Source: Desarmillaria ectypa (lineage: Eukaryota; Basidiomycota; Agaricomycetes; Agaricales; Physalacriaceae). Taken from it: a DNA stretch of 64,000 bases. Position 1 is the first letter of the stretch. Each line of letters starts with the position of its first letter. Shown here in pieces: positions 35,270 to 46,533 of this stretch. Both the position numbers and the translations under genes were made by a program. The stretch lies in the NCBI GenBank assembly GCA_030407005.1, contig JAUDYN010000009.1, positions 1,302,001 through 1,366,000 on the forward strand, in the 5' to 3' direction. The notes under the pieces were generated by a model. It ran no database searches. It was given only the letters and a program-made list of their open reading frames with translations, and was not told the origin of the DNA.

Positions 35270-36021
35270 TTATCTTTTGCCTTCTTCATCATCTTCAACG
35301 CGATCCGAGATCCCAATCCGCCTAAACTTCTGCCAGTACGCCTCATTGATGTACTCGACTTCCTTGGGTCCCATCCGATACCCATAATAATACCACTTCT
35401 TCATATCTGAACTCCTCTGGTTCCTTCCATCCTTCACATTCAGGATGTGCAGTATGTCAACCGCGTCATACAAATCCTTCGGGCTAAGTTCATGATCCAA
35501 ATATGCATCATACGCCCTTCGAATCTTCCCAACCAATTGAAACCTCCAATCCGCGGCGTAAACTTCGAAATTTCCCGATGAGTACAGCATGATGCCCTGG
35601 ACGACGGAATTTTGGAATAAACGTTCGCAGCCTTCGTTGTTTAACACGTATGCCACCATTTCGGCGTTGATCCAATTAACAGGCCAGTGTAAGCTGCAAG
35701 GACAGGCTCTCCCAGCTGCAAGGACGTCTTGCAGCTGAATGGCGTCGTCGCAATATATGTCGATGTCCCGTGTACTCGTCCTGTTCCTCAACAGAAGGAC
35801 CGAGCACGTCCCTCCAGAAACAACGATTCTGAATTCCTTCCCCGGTCGATATTCGTGTAACCACCGGGAGATAAAATCAAAACCTAAAGGCGTCTCAGCG
35901 TCATCGGAATATACGTGTAATATCGGAATACACCTTGCAGAATATCCGACACGTCTAACGTGGTTTTTCGAGGCGGTGGAGGTTTGGGATGGGGACCACG
36001 TTTGAAAACATTGAAGGGCAT
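35270..36021 (-). CDS. Nucleotidyltransferase-fold protein, unknown substrate
   Basis: The ATG at 36021 starts MPFNVFKRGPHPKPPPPRK. A short intron (about 52 nt, GTGTATTCC..TTTAG) joins DILQ to GFDFISRWLHEYRPG. The second exon contains IVVSGGTCSVLLLRNRT then STRDIDIYCDD: a GG(x)n..R..T.DIDIY motif as in minimal nucleotidyltransferase folds, where the glycines and the D-x-D pair bind nucleotide and metal. The helical C-terminal half (DWRFQLVGKIRRAYDAYLDHELSPKDLYDAVDILH) may set the substrate. The protein is about 230 aa. Fungal unknowns of this type exist; activity is inferred from the motif only. Confidence 0.6.
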
Positions 36022-36324
36022 CTCTCGTACGTCACATCGCTCCAAGGAGCCCGGTTCGAACTATTTATGCAGCAAAACGGGGTCTCGTCCTATAGTCACG
36101 CGACAGAGGGTTCGGCGTACTCCTCGAAAAGAGGAGCGAGGCACGGCGTCGAGGCGGTCGGTTTTGCAAAAAGGAAAAAAAAAACAATTTGCATATCCAA
36201 CGGTAAATATCATATGTTTTGTATTACCAGCTGCGACCCATTTTCTCACTAGTGGGACTTTGATCGCTGGCTTCCAGACTGCATGCTGGAGTGTACGTCG
36301 GTGCCTTTGAACTAGTGATGGGTA
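36022..36324. other. Intergenic, no gene recognised
   Basis: Promoter side of the nucleotidyltransferase-like gene. An oligo-A run lies at about 36176-36184. Short frames show no domain. Confidence 0.35.
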
Positions 36325-36937
36325 TTGGAAGGTTTTCGGTGCGACATTGTATCGGTACCGCCGCTGCGCGTCATTAGTCTAGATCAAATTAACACTGATG
36401 TGCACACCATCGGAAACCTTCGTGATCGGGAGTTGTTGGCCTTGTCGAGATTATATTGTCATTGCCTGGGGCTGGACAAAGGAATAACGAGGTACCTATT
36501 TTCCGCCGGGTATGATATGGTGCATGGTCCAGTCATTAAATATCTGCATTCTTAGCGGAGGCTGAGAATATCACCTATATTTATGCACAGCATAGTCTTT
36601 CAGAACGAGAATCACCTTTATGTACCTTGACAAACCTTTGCCAGGTATATGCCAAACCGAGTGGATCAAGACAGTAACTGGCAGTACCGACTCGGAAAGT
36701 GCCGTTGGCCCTGCAAGATGGGCGCAAATCAAGATCAATTCGGAATTCTTCCCCAGTGCTGTTCTCCATTTGAATAAGGATGGAAAATCCTATGACGCCA
36801 CGAATCGCTGTGAGCTGGAGACCATACGCAGACGACAACTAGAGGAGCATATCGCGGCCATTTCCCTGTCATGCGAAGAAGATACACGAGCGGCGCAAGA
36901 ATTTAATTCCACAGTCTTTATGTCCAGAGTTGGCTAA
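36325..36937 (+). CDS. Possible small gene, unknown, start unresolved
   Basis: The plus frame FRCDIVSVPPLRVISLDQINTD..LLALSRLYCHCLGLDKGI can be joined across a GGTACC..TTCTTAG intron to AEAENITYIYAQHSLSERESPLCTL, and perhaps further to the frame at 36700-36937 (INSEFFPSAVLHL..RRRQLEEHIAAISL). The joined text looks coding, but there is no ATG and two alternatives exist for the last exon. No family is recognised. Confidence 0.3.
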
Positions 36938-37096
36938 ATCCATACAGAGTGCACAAGGGTAGCGGATGTCTGCGATTTATTCAAATAATGATACATCCAG
37001 AGCGTAGAACACGAAAGAAATCTGAGCTTTTGATTAAATGAGAAGAATCAAGTGTTAGTACAAAGAACGCGTACATATATACAAGATTGTCGCGAT

Positions 37097-37888
37097 TCAT
37101 GAATCCAGATCCATGTCAGGAAAACACAACTGGGCAAGACCCATATCATATAGACGCGTCATGCGAACGAGCATGCTGAGCCCTGTGCTAAGCTCACCGT
37201 GTTGATCACTCTGAAGAGGGGCGTTGAGCATGGCCCACGCCGTATCGTCCATCTCATCCTCAGTGTGGCCCCATGCAGATTTGATGGCTTCAGGGAAGTT
37301 ACACGAAGCAAGAATGAAGCAAACTGGTGAGCCTGATGCAGGAATCGGTAGGGAGAAATAGGGAATACAGAGGCCACGCACATAACCCACTAAGCTCCTG
37401 TTCCCTTTGCAGCTGGGGAAGACGCCCTTTCTGGGAGTCCTCCGCGTCTTCGCCCATAAGATTGGGTAACGCATCGCCCAGATGATACAGCCGCTGACAC
37501 GCAGGGCATATCCTACTCGTTGCCCGGCTCTTGTTATACCACAGTATCTGAGCAACGGTGAGCGAGGCCTATACTGGCGTCGGATGCCACGCACCAAAGC
37601 AGTCTCTTCCGGCAACACAGTGGAAAGCATCTGCCGTATCTCCTCCTGTGCAAACTCGGCACACATGGGAATGTCCATGGCTGGCGCCTGCGCAAAGAAA
37701 GACGAAAGAAAGGAGCTAGTGTCGCGTACGCGAGGTCCGTTTCCAGGGTCGTAGATGAACGGCAGCTTGGGGACAACATCGTGCTCGGTGAGAGTGGGAG
37801 ACACGGGCTTGGGCGGAGGGAAAGGCAGCGGCTTTTTCGCCTTCTTTTTCGCAGCCTTCTGCCTTCTGTGGTTGGACGGACCGGGCAT
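37097..37888 (-). CDS. Unknown protein with a lysine/proline-rich N-terminus (263 aa)
   Basis: A single exon from the ATG at 37888. The N-terminus (RRQKAAKKKAKKPLPFPPPKP) is strongly basic and proline-rich, suggesting a nuclear-localisation or RNA-contact segment. FAQEEIRQMLSTVLPEE and a C-terminal helix region (TAWAMLNAPLQSD) follow. Part of the middle is Arg/Cys-rich and less protein-like, so an unrecognised intron near 37600-37400 is possible. No domain was recognised. Confidence 0.55.
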   Translation of the reverse strand: MPGPSNHRRQKAAKKKAKKPLPFPPPKPVSPTLTEHDVVPKLPFIYDPGNGPRVRDTSSFLSSFFAQAPAMDIPMCAEFAQEEIRQMLSTVLPEETALVRGIRRQYRPRSPLLRYCGITRAGQRVGYALRVSGCIIWAMRYPILWAKTRRTPRKGVFPSCKGNRSLVGYVRGLCIPYFSLPIPASGSPVCFILASCNFPEAIKSAWGHTEDEMDDTAWAMLNAPLQSDQHGELSTGLSMLVRMTRLYDMGLAQLCFPDMDLDS

Positions 37889-38554
37889 GGAGGCATTCGA
37901 TGGTGGGAATGTCGTGACAGGCTGTGACCGGCGCTTAAACCACGTGATCTTGTTTATTGCGTGTCAGGGTATCCGGGCCGATTGCCGATCCTTGACTTCG
38001 CCTGCAAGGTTTTCTACAAGGTAGCGGATAATCTCGATATTGGCTGCAATTTTCCCCTGTGTAAATATAAATATTTTGGAGCCCTCTGGGGCTTTGTAGG
38101 ACGTGTGGCTGACCGTAAACATATCCAAATTAATTTGATTTAAAACTCAGCTCGGCAAAAGCCGACTACGTCTGTGCGCAGTGCAAAAATTCGGTGGTCG
38201 CTCTGTTCTCGCAGCCAGCTCTTGCCCACCAGCCATCTGCCCACCACCTTTCCGATAAATTCTTCCTTGCTCCCTTGCCCTTCCGTTCGTGCACAGTAAG
38301 TTGCAGCTTTATTTTCTCATTGCTTATCATCTGTTATCTTTGCTGGCCGGTGTCGTCGTCGTCGTCCAGCTCGTCGTCGTCGCTCTCTGCCAGTGAGCGC
38401 GTTGTTTGTTTGGCCCCTAGACGCGTCGCGTCTTGACTCGGCTGCGGCTCATTCGTCTTCCTCCCCTCCGTCGCTGCCTCATCGCCTCTTCTTTTTGCTG
38501 TCTATACATTTCTTCGTATCGATCTGTGCTGATCATCGCGTTTCTCGTCTCCAG
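37889..38554. other. NHP6 promoter and 5' leader
   Basis: 666 bp between divergent genes. It contains an AT-rich box (TAAATATAAATATTT near 38061), pyrimidine-rich stretches and a GTC trinucleotide tract near 38349-38385, consistent with a strong constitutive promoter and 5' UTR. Plus-strand frames here are chance. Confidence 0.45.
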
Positions 38555-39409
38555 ATGCCCAAGGAAGCTACCAAACCCAAAGTGAGCATATCTCTCTCCG
38601 GCTTTGCGTTATCCTCTTTCTCTTCTGTTCTTGGCCTTCTTATGCGTCGGTATTGCGGGCATACATGCATATATGCGGCTTCGTTACTCTTCAGGCCATG
38701 AACACGCCTCGTTGATACATTGATTTTTCCCACATTTTGCTTTGTATGGCCCTTCTCTGTTCGACAGTCATCACTTCGCTTCTTGCACTGCGTGTGATGG
38801 TGATGTCTTGTTGGTGTCTCACCATTTTTGTCATCGTCGTCGCGGTCGTCGCGCTGGTAACAGCTTCGCTGGCCATCATGCTCTCCTCCAGACTCTCTTC
38901 ACGTGTCACTGGGAGGTTGCTTACCCAATGTTTATCAGCGCAAAGCAGCGGAGAAGGCTGAAAAGGCCCCGCGGAAGGCCAAGAAGGACCCCAAAGCCCC
39001 CAAACGTGCTCTTTCTGCGTATATGTTCTTTAGTCAAGACTGGCGTGAGAGGATCAAGAATGAAAATCCCGATGCGGGATTCGGTAAGTGATCCCATGAT
39101 CTTCGCTACGATAATCGCCTGATGTGTCCTTAGGTGAAGTCGGGAAGCTCCTTGGTGCCAAATGGAAGGAGCTAGATGATGAGGAGAAGAAGGCATGATG
39201 TGCTCCTCCCGTTCACGTTTTGATGCTAACATTCAATCATAGCCTTACGTTGACCTCGCTACGAAAGATAAGGCACGGGCCGAGGACGAGAAGGCGGCTT
39301 ATGATGTATGTTGATCCTGCCATTGTTCCCTGTGCATGTGCTGATACGTTTGCAGGGTGGGAAGAAGAGCGCGGCTGGCAGTGGAGAAGACGAGGAAGAC
39401 GAGGACTAG
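38555..39409 (+). CDS. nhp6: HMG-box non-histone chromatin protein NHP6
   Basis: A small HMGB protein that bends DNA without sequence specificity and assists FACT, remodellers and Pol III transcription. Exon 1 is only nine codons (MPKEATKPK, 38555-38581). A 357-bp intron (38582-38938) follows, then [21 protein letters not shown] and the HMG box ([36 protein letters not shown], intron-split, with [17 protein letters not shown]). It ends with an acidic tail (SGEDEEDED) at 39409. The order and length (about 115 aa) match Nhp6. The other introns are short, so the first is an outlier. Confidence 0.94.
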
Positions 39410-39813
39410 TTGTGCTATAGACCTATCCGCTAATACTCTTCCCTGCTTACCGTTTCCTTTTCTGACTGTACTCTGGTATGATACTATTTGCTCATTCGTT
39501 CGTCGTGATGTGTTTATCTATTGTGCTAGTATACTAGTATAGGACCACGACCTTTGCTGTAATTTATCTCGGCTCGTTCACTTACTACTTCCCAGCAACC
39601 CGGTGTGAATTGGCAGTGTTGTGGTTCTCTTCAGCTTTTCTTTCCATTAATTCGCTTGTTAACTTGGTATAGTCGACGCCCTCGCTGTTTCTAAGCATCC
39701 TTGCCCTACACCGCCAGCCATCCCGCCCACTTCATCCTATCTACATCGTCATCATCGACTACATGGACATATCAGCAGAATAACCCCCAGGCAGCCTTCT
39801 CAGCCTCGTAATC
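39410..39813. other. Intergenic: NHP6 3' flank
   Basis: Pyrimidine-rich 3' UTR-like sequence; no gene recognised. Confidence 0.4.
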
Positions 39814-40545
39814 ATGTCTGAAACAAGTCTGACCCAACAGCGCAGAGTGGAACGGGCGGGCGAATGTCCTATTCTGCCCTATGCCGACTTGCGTAACATC
39901 GCCAAGTTTGGTAGTCTCCCTATCTGGCATCTATCCATCCACTATGGATCTCCTCTTCGACGCTGCCTTCCAATCGCAGGATATCCTAGAGAAGTTATGG
40001 TCGATATCTGCACGCTCTCAACGCATGTCCAACTGGGTGGAACGTCGTGTCGACGCTATGAAGGTCTTCATTGCTAGCGTTGCGGCGGACATCCTTCTCT
40101 TGAACGACATTCTGTGTCGCGCGCCGGCACCAGCGATCTATGCTTCAAAGTTTGCGACAACGCGGAAGGCTCAGACAACTTGATTTGCGTCCAGAATAGT
40201 TGGTCAGAGTCGTTCAAACAAGCGGCGACATACGGGAGTGTGCTGCTTCACTCTGGCCAGTGGTACAGCATGGTCGTACGTTACCATGGTAAGAAGCACG
40301 AACTGAGATTCTGCTTCTTCGTTATACAAGGGATATTCGTCACACTAGTACTTTGCTTAGCTGTTCAATCTGAGTTTGGCCATCTGGTCAATGCCCTGTT
40401 TGCTTTTCGCGACCTAACGTCTTACAAACGCGGAATCTACCCACTCTTCACTAACCATCCTCAGAAGTATATTGTACCTGCAAAAAACGCGCCGTTAAAA
40501 AGGACCTCCATCAAACAGGACTGGATGAAACTACATAAGTATTGA
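39814..40545 (+). CDS. Possible small gene of unknown function, exon structure unclear
   Basis: The ATG at 39814 opens MSETSLTQQRRVERAGECPILPYADLRNIAKFG, followed by a possible 68-nt intron (GTAGTC..CGCAG). Two frames continue (SQDILEKLWSISARSQRMSNWVERR or YPREVMVDICTLSTH), then SWSESFKQAATYGSVLLHSGQWYSMVVRYHG near 40200-40290. Each part looks coding but no single model was convincing and no domain is recognised. Confidence 0.25.
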
Positions 40546-41247
40546 AGCAAGTAACCGGAAAAACTCGTTGACGCTAGCGGAGCTGTCTTGTATGAGCAGT
40601 CACCAAGTACAGACTTTGGAGAACGTCGAGCACGTTTTTGTCTAACATCCCATCTTTTTCAAAACCGGGGCCTGATTCTACGGCTTCCGATGCATCGTAT
40701 AGACGACTCAGAGGATCAGCGAGTCTCTAAGGCTACGAATGAAGGTTTATAGTTCATAGAAGAAAGTCCATCATGAATAGTTACAAAGATATAACAAAGA
40801 CCGATATAGTAGACTGGAAGTATGACGATGTTATAGATAGAAATGATATCGTATTTATTTTATTTGTCCGTCTATCATGTATAATAAATAACCTAGCCGG
40901 GTGCGTTGTACCCCAGGACTGCCAAGCACGACCAGGGCTGCCTCGCCAGGGCGTTCTGAGCAATCGATGCAGGGGTTTGTCCAGCCAAGGCAGAACTGAG
41001 ACCAGGACCAGGTCACAAACCGCACTCCGAGGTCGGGGCTAGTCAGGGCTACCTCGGAGGTGACTCCGTTCCAGGATGTACAGGTCCTAGTTTTGTCTGT
41101 TCGACGCTGGTCCGGTACCGGCCAGACTCTGACACTTTCGGTGATGTGATCGACCGCCCCTTCTGAAATCCTGAAAATGGTGCTGCCTTGGACCATCCTC
41201 AGCATCCTCAGCACTACTCACCGAACGATGTCGCTTCCGATGAACAG
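40546..41247. other. Unassigned stretch with a G/C-rich block
   Basis: AT-rich to 40900, then a G/C-rich block (40900-41230) with small direct repeats such as CATCCTCAG repeated near 41194-41211. It could be the remnant of a repeat element. No gene is supported. Confidence 0.3.
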
Positions 41248-42330
41248 TCATGGGAGTGGCACTGAGAGGTGAAAGTGGTGGTGGCGAAGCAACGATAGAA
41301 GTTCGAGGGAACGGTGACTCTTTTGCAGACCCGTTAGAGAGCCGTCGATGGGCTGATGGGGTAGTCGATGGGGCCGCGGCCGTCGACGACGTGGTTGGGA
41401 TCTTTTGGCCTCCTTTCTGGCCTTCCTTGCCAACACCATAGACAGAGTCGATGCGGCTAGTTCAGTGCCTTGAGAAGATATTGCACCAGGAGCTTTGGCG
41501 GACGGCTCGACAGACAATGAGGGGGAAGCGGCGGAAGTGCGACTAATAGTATTGGCATCGTCTACGCGATGCAAAAGTACACCTTTGTATTCAACTTCTC
41601 CAAACCCGACCTCATGGGGCCCCTTCACTGCGGGCAACGCCATCGCCTGACAATCCTCCAGACATATTGAAGAAGTTGTAAAGTCAAATAAAGTGAAGGA
41701 AAAAAAGTGGATGCCCCCCACGATATTTTTTCTCTAGAAATCCTCCAAATAATGGCACCACCATTCCGATGTATCCCTCCTTGTTGGAGTTGATAAAATT
41801 TTGGTTTCCTGCGCACATACTGGTGGTGCGCGTTAGAACGAGAAAGGAAGACTTGGGTAGGGAAAAGGAATACCTCAGGATGTTTAGGCGGCCATCGTCG
41901 CCTGGTTCTGGTCCTCCCCACAACAACACTAGCTTGCCTTTGGTTGCTTTGGCGATGGCATCGAGGATGGGCCGGATAATGCCAGGGAAGCGTTCAAGGG
42001 CTCTAAAGGTGAACAATGAGCAAACAGAATACAAATAGAGAACATGAACTTGATCATTTTGAACTTACTTTTGAATGTCTACTGGTTCACCGGATCCACT
42101 CGACCCCACTTATTCATGGCTACGGTGTGTTCTTCCTTACTTAACTCCGACCACTTATTCTTCTGCGACAACATCTTGAACCTTTCGGACCTCAAGGCCT
42201 CAACGTCTGACGTCTGCCCGGTCTGCCCCTCTCATGTAGTTTTCCCTTCTGGATCAGCTCTTTGAGCTCCTGTTCGATTATGTCGTCGACGAAGCGGATT
42301 GTTTGACGATCGCGTCGATGACAGAGTTGC
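41248..42330 (-). pseudogene. Probable fragment of an agaricomycete multi-copy family of unknown function
   Basis: The minus strand reads, in order: EALRSERFKMLSQKNKWSELSKEEHTVAMNKW (near 42220-42110); RALERFPGIIRPILDAIAKATKGKLVLLWGGPEPGDDGRLN (near 42000-41890); EGYIGMVVPLFGGFLEKKY (near 41780-41720); CQAMALPAVKG; and a basic Ser/Pro-rich tail (KARKEAKRSQPRRRRPRP). The combination of a helical block, a GGP(D/E)P motif, a VVPLFGxFL block and a C-x-A-x-ALP block is one I know from multi-copy unknown proteins in agaricomycetes, often near repeats. The upstream half is missing or broken by stops, so this is probably a truncated copy; it could instead be an intact gene whose 5' exons I failed to join. 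Confidence 0.45.
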
Positions 42331-44742
42331 AAGTAGTGTCATTCCCCATTTTCTTTTCCTCGGCGTTGTTGTGATAGTTCCGAGTCCTCTGAATATAGGA
42401 TACTCGACGAAAACCCTCGTGGGAATTTTGCATCTTCATGGTTGGATCAAATGCTTAATAGACGGGATCATTGGTAGGTTCGCTTCATCGATCTCTTCTT
42501 GCTCGTAACTAAGGCATACCCAGGCTGCTTTCATCTATTCTTAGTTGGATGTCTCTACAGAGATATATCTGTTGACAATGTCCTTCGTCGGAGAGAACTT
42601 CAGGACCGCGACAAGTTGCGAAATAGTAACCATCCCCGTCTCCAAACAGAGTAACAGTTTTCTGTCAAGTGTTGCTTTTGTGCTCCAGCTCACCTCCAGG
42701 CGCTTCGCATTTATGAACAATTTACTTGACTCTTGTTCTGGTTTTCTCATCGACTCAGACACAGCCATAAAGTGGCAAAGTAGCAGATACGCTCGACGCG
42801 CGCACCACGGTTCTATGTAAATGTATACTCTCTACTAGGGCCACGACAGTTTGTGTCTCGCCGTTTACTGTTCATGTAGAGATACAGTAAACGGCCTGTT
42901 ATACACACCATCTTTGATGACCTAGAATCATTCGCATGGGTAGCGCTTTGGATTGCTGCATTCAGGTGCCCAGACGGCCCACATTCACAGGAGTTCCTCG
43001 ATTGTCTTGACAGGAATGACTTCAAGAGGCGGTTAGCTGACAAGACCATGGTAGCATCGACCTTGACCGAATAGTGGATGTAGTGTATTGCGGACGGGGG
43101 CAAGCTGGAGTCTGCTATCCGTACGATCAGGCCTTTGTTCCAGGGATGGTTCAGCATCATTGACAAGTATAAAACTGTGTCAATAATGACGGATTGGGAT
43201 AGGGACCTTGTGGAGAATGACTAGGAGAATGGATTTTTCGATCAACTGCAAGCATTGAGTGAACAGGTTTGCTGTGAGTATTTGGAGAAGGCTGCTGAGT
43301 TTTTAGATACTCTTCCTCCTGATCCCGGATAGGAATGCTTACAATTATAACATATTACAACCTCTACCCACACATCATGAACAGTGAGAAGTATAACGCC
43401 CTATTGTTATTGAGTATTCCATCTTTCCTGTTCATGAATAGAGCAGAGTACAGATTACGATGCAGGGACGATGCCCTTTCGGTGGTGAAAAATAAGATAT
43501 GTACCGCCACACGGCACTAGCATATAAGTAAATACTATGAACTGAACGAATACAGATACAAGGCTCTTTATTTGTTATGCTAAGACCATAGCGTTGTGGT
43601 TCAGCCAGGTGCAGGTCCTATTATCTTCCGAGGACCACGGGCCGACTGCTAAGATGTTTAACCACACGGCTCTCAGACCCAATATAAGGGGGAAAGGCCC
43701 AGTGCAGATCCTCGTATATTCCGGGGAAAAAAGGTCCTGAAATCTAGTTACGAAGATAAATTAGGCAGAAAAGATCACTAGAAATACGCTCCTCACTCGT
43801 AGGCTTTCTGGCTGCCTTCGAGAACAGACAATTTATGTCCCATGGATCACTCTGTCGTTCTGGACAATAGATGCGATTTTGGAAACGACGAACCCCCCCA
43901 TAGGTCGAACCTCTTATCGCGAGACCACAGGAGTGCCAGCCATACATGTCCCCAAACTCCCAACACCATTGGACCATGTCGTGGGTGATACCCATAAGGA
44001 ATATTTCCTATGTGTGGCAAATATTGTAGAAACAGACTTCGTCGATATCTGGGGCATCACTTGCAGCTATACGCCAATCCACTGGTAAGATACTAAGTGC
44101 TGCCGCTTTATCGAGCCCGATGGAAAGTCGAGTTCGGATGAGTTGGCCACGATACAAGGGGCGGTACCGATCAGATCTAACGCAAAAACTGATTTTGAGG
44201 TGGATGTGCTTCATGTTGGTAAATCATTTGCGAAATCCGATATAATTGGGCATGCCGCAGAAGAATGAGTATGAGTGCATGGCAGCGTCCTTATTCCGTA
44301 AGATCGACATAGCAGGTCATGGTACGGGTACATTAGGGGAGAAAATGGTGGTATATTTTAGACTAATAGGAACGAATAATGGTGCTGAAATACAGGAGAT
44401 AGGGAACTGTTGGAACGTAGATGTCTCGAGACGTAATATATGCGTATACGTCCCTCTAGAGGCGGCTGATAAGGGGGCATGCAGTCAGGAATGCTGAAGC
44501 GTGCTCAGAGTACCAAAACTCGGAGATGATAATCTCGACAAGCTCGAAAGGTAGCTGGGTGCTTAAATCATGCAATGTTGGTCTCAAAGGAGAAGCGGCA
44601 CGAGTTGCCGATAGGTAAAGATTCGGACCGGTATACCGAGAGCAGTGCTGCGTGCGTATCCACTACCATTGGCTCCATCTACCGCCACCACATACGCGGG
44701 GAGACCAAATTTTGCTAGTTATATTGCGAGAACGACGTACAA
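42331..44742. other. Gene-poor stretch
   Basis: Frames at 42541-42768 (-), 42813-43166 (-), 43744-43995 (-) and 44246-44497 (+) are short, without domains or splice partners. An 11-bp perfect inverted repeat lies at 42860-42895. The rest looks like neutral or degraded sequence. Confidence 0.4.
42860..42895. repeat. Perfect 11-bp inverted repeat (stem-loop)
   Basis: GCCGTTTACTG at 42860-42870 pairs exactly with CAGTAAACGGC at 42885-42895 across a 14-nt loop. It could form a stable hairpin in DNA or RNA. It lies in sequence without a recognised gene. Confidence 0.55.
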
Positions 44743-46200
44743 ATGACGATGCCGCCACCCAGCCCACCTACTGCACGTATGTTGTTACTGACAGATCGAG
44801 CCACAAAGCAGCTTTTTGATACTTCTTGAACTTTTACAGCGCGATTACGGCCTGCTACCCTTCCGGAAATTCAAGATGGACCTGTGCGAGCACCGGTACA
44901 AGTTACCGAGGATACAGGTGCGAGTCCTTCCCATCAATTCGGTTCGCATTCAGACTAAGTGGCTCGGCCTATTCGGTAGATATTTCGACTTTGACGACGG
45001 CCCAAGTCTTTGATTTGAACCAGGTACACTCATGATTCTTTGATGTAACGATAACATCATTAATTATGCTCTTGCAATCCTTTAGAGTCTCCTCGACGAA
45101 GCTACAAGCGTAAAGCGTCCGCTGATCGATGAGATTGCTCCAATATCAGTTCTGCGCGCCGAGTATGAAATCGGCAGCCCTGCATTCGTCAGGCAAATAG
45201 ACTGGCTGGCTGCCAGGGGCTATCACTACATCAGAAGAACAAGAGGTGACGTGCCGCTTGTTGACCCACGCTCGGAAGGAGTTAACAAATCCCCGACAAA
45301 TAGGCGACGGAGATTGTTTCTACAGATGTGAAGCTATACTTTGCATCATCTTTGTTGTTCTCACGATGTTTAACTTTACAGCCGTGGCATTCGCATATGT
45401 AGAGCGCATGATGCACGCGCTAAATCCGGCACAAGCCGTGGAAAAGGGTGTTGCAGCGCTAAAATCCACTCTACCCATGCTGGAGAACGTGGGATTCCAA
45501 AAACTGGTGTTTGAGGATTTTTACGACGTGCTTGAATCACTCCTCCTCAGTATTGTCACGCCACAAACCACCGGCAAAACACTGAATGCGGTCGGGCTTC
45601 TTGAAGCATTTCAGTCTCCCGAAGGTAAGCTGTATCAATCGGAATTAAAGAGATCTCCCCCTTCATCTTCTGGACCCATAGTATCAAACTCTATCGTGGT
45701 TTACTTGAGACTGCTGACTGTAAGCATTTTTTCTGTGCACCGTGATGACACTTGACACCTTTCCAACCAGTCCGCCCAAATACGCATCGACCCTGACGCG
45801 TTCGCTCCGTTCCTTTTCCATCCGGAACTAGGCGAGCCAATGGAAGTGCGCGAATTTTGTGAGCACTTTGTAGAGGCCGTTAATAAAGAAGCAGGTAAGT
45901 AGTTTTACAAATTGTCTCGACGTCCCGAATGCGAAGATAATTTAACATGACCTAGACCACGTCCAAATGACTGCCCTGTCGAGAGCACTCCAACTTAACG
46001 TGAATGTTGCTTATCTCGATGGCAGAAACAGTAATGGGCTAGTCGATTTTGTCGAATTTCGGAGTGCGCCCGACGCCAATGAGACACCGCTCACGCTACT
46101 CTATAGGTGAGTAGAATTAAGTTTAAGGGTCGTATGTTTCTGTTGATAGTTATATGTTTTTAGACCCGGACATTATGATATCCTGGTGAACTCTGAATGA
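44743..46200 (+). CDS. Otubain-type deubiquitinase (peptidase C65, OTUB1-like)
   Basis: A cysteine protease that cleaves Lys48-linked ubiquitin chains and, in OTUB1, inhibits E2 enzymes. The catalytic Asp and Cys lie in RRTRGDGDCFYR (near 45235-45325), preceded by APISVLRAEYEIGSPAFVRQIDWL. After an intron come AVAFAYVERMMHALNPAQAVEKGV and VGFQKLVFEDFYDVLESLL. The C-terminal part has SAQIRIDPDAFAPFLFHPE, VREFCEHFVEAV and the catalytic His in PGHYDILVNSE, ending at the stop 46198-46200. Introns lie near 45030, 45325, 45630, 45720, 45900 and 46110. The ATG at 44743 is the best start, but the reading frame of exon 2 (44838-45020) is ambiguous: QVFDLNQ upstream of the SLLDEA join fits the family. 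Confidence 0.9.
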
Positions 46201-46533
46201 AGTAGGCTTCGGTATACGTGTGTGAGGAACGGAATGATATCCTTGTACAACATTCTCTTGAACTTAATCCCTGTCATTTTTATTCCCTAATACACGGAGA
46301 CTAGGTGCACATTCGACCCTCGCTTGCAATCAACGTCACAATACTGAATTGGAACGTAAAAGAGTCCACTAGCATCAGCACCAAAGTGAATAGCAGGCGG
46401 AATACGTGCCTGCTTTGGAAGAAAATAAAGTGCGGTCCAAGTCAAAGGGAAGTCGCAATACACTGAAGCAAGCGGTCCTTAAGATTATGTTACACATAGA
46501 AATACCAATAAATATACAACATGCTCTAAAGAT
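46201..46533. other. Convergent intergenic region
   Basis: 333 bp between the otubain stop and the ERCC6L2-like stop; it holds both 3' UTRs and no gene is seen. Confidence 0.4.

Noticed and set aside
36040..36080. GGTTCGAA motif suggestive of a tRNA T arm
   Set aside because: No clover-leaf could be folded around it and no A box lies at the right distance.
38194..38701. Plus-strand ORFs with poly-Ser just upstream of and across the NHP6 start
   Set aside because: The Ser run comes from a GTC/TCG trinucleotide tract in the 5' leader; the frames do not join the NHP6 coding frame.
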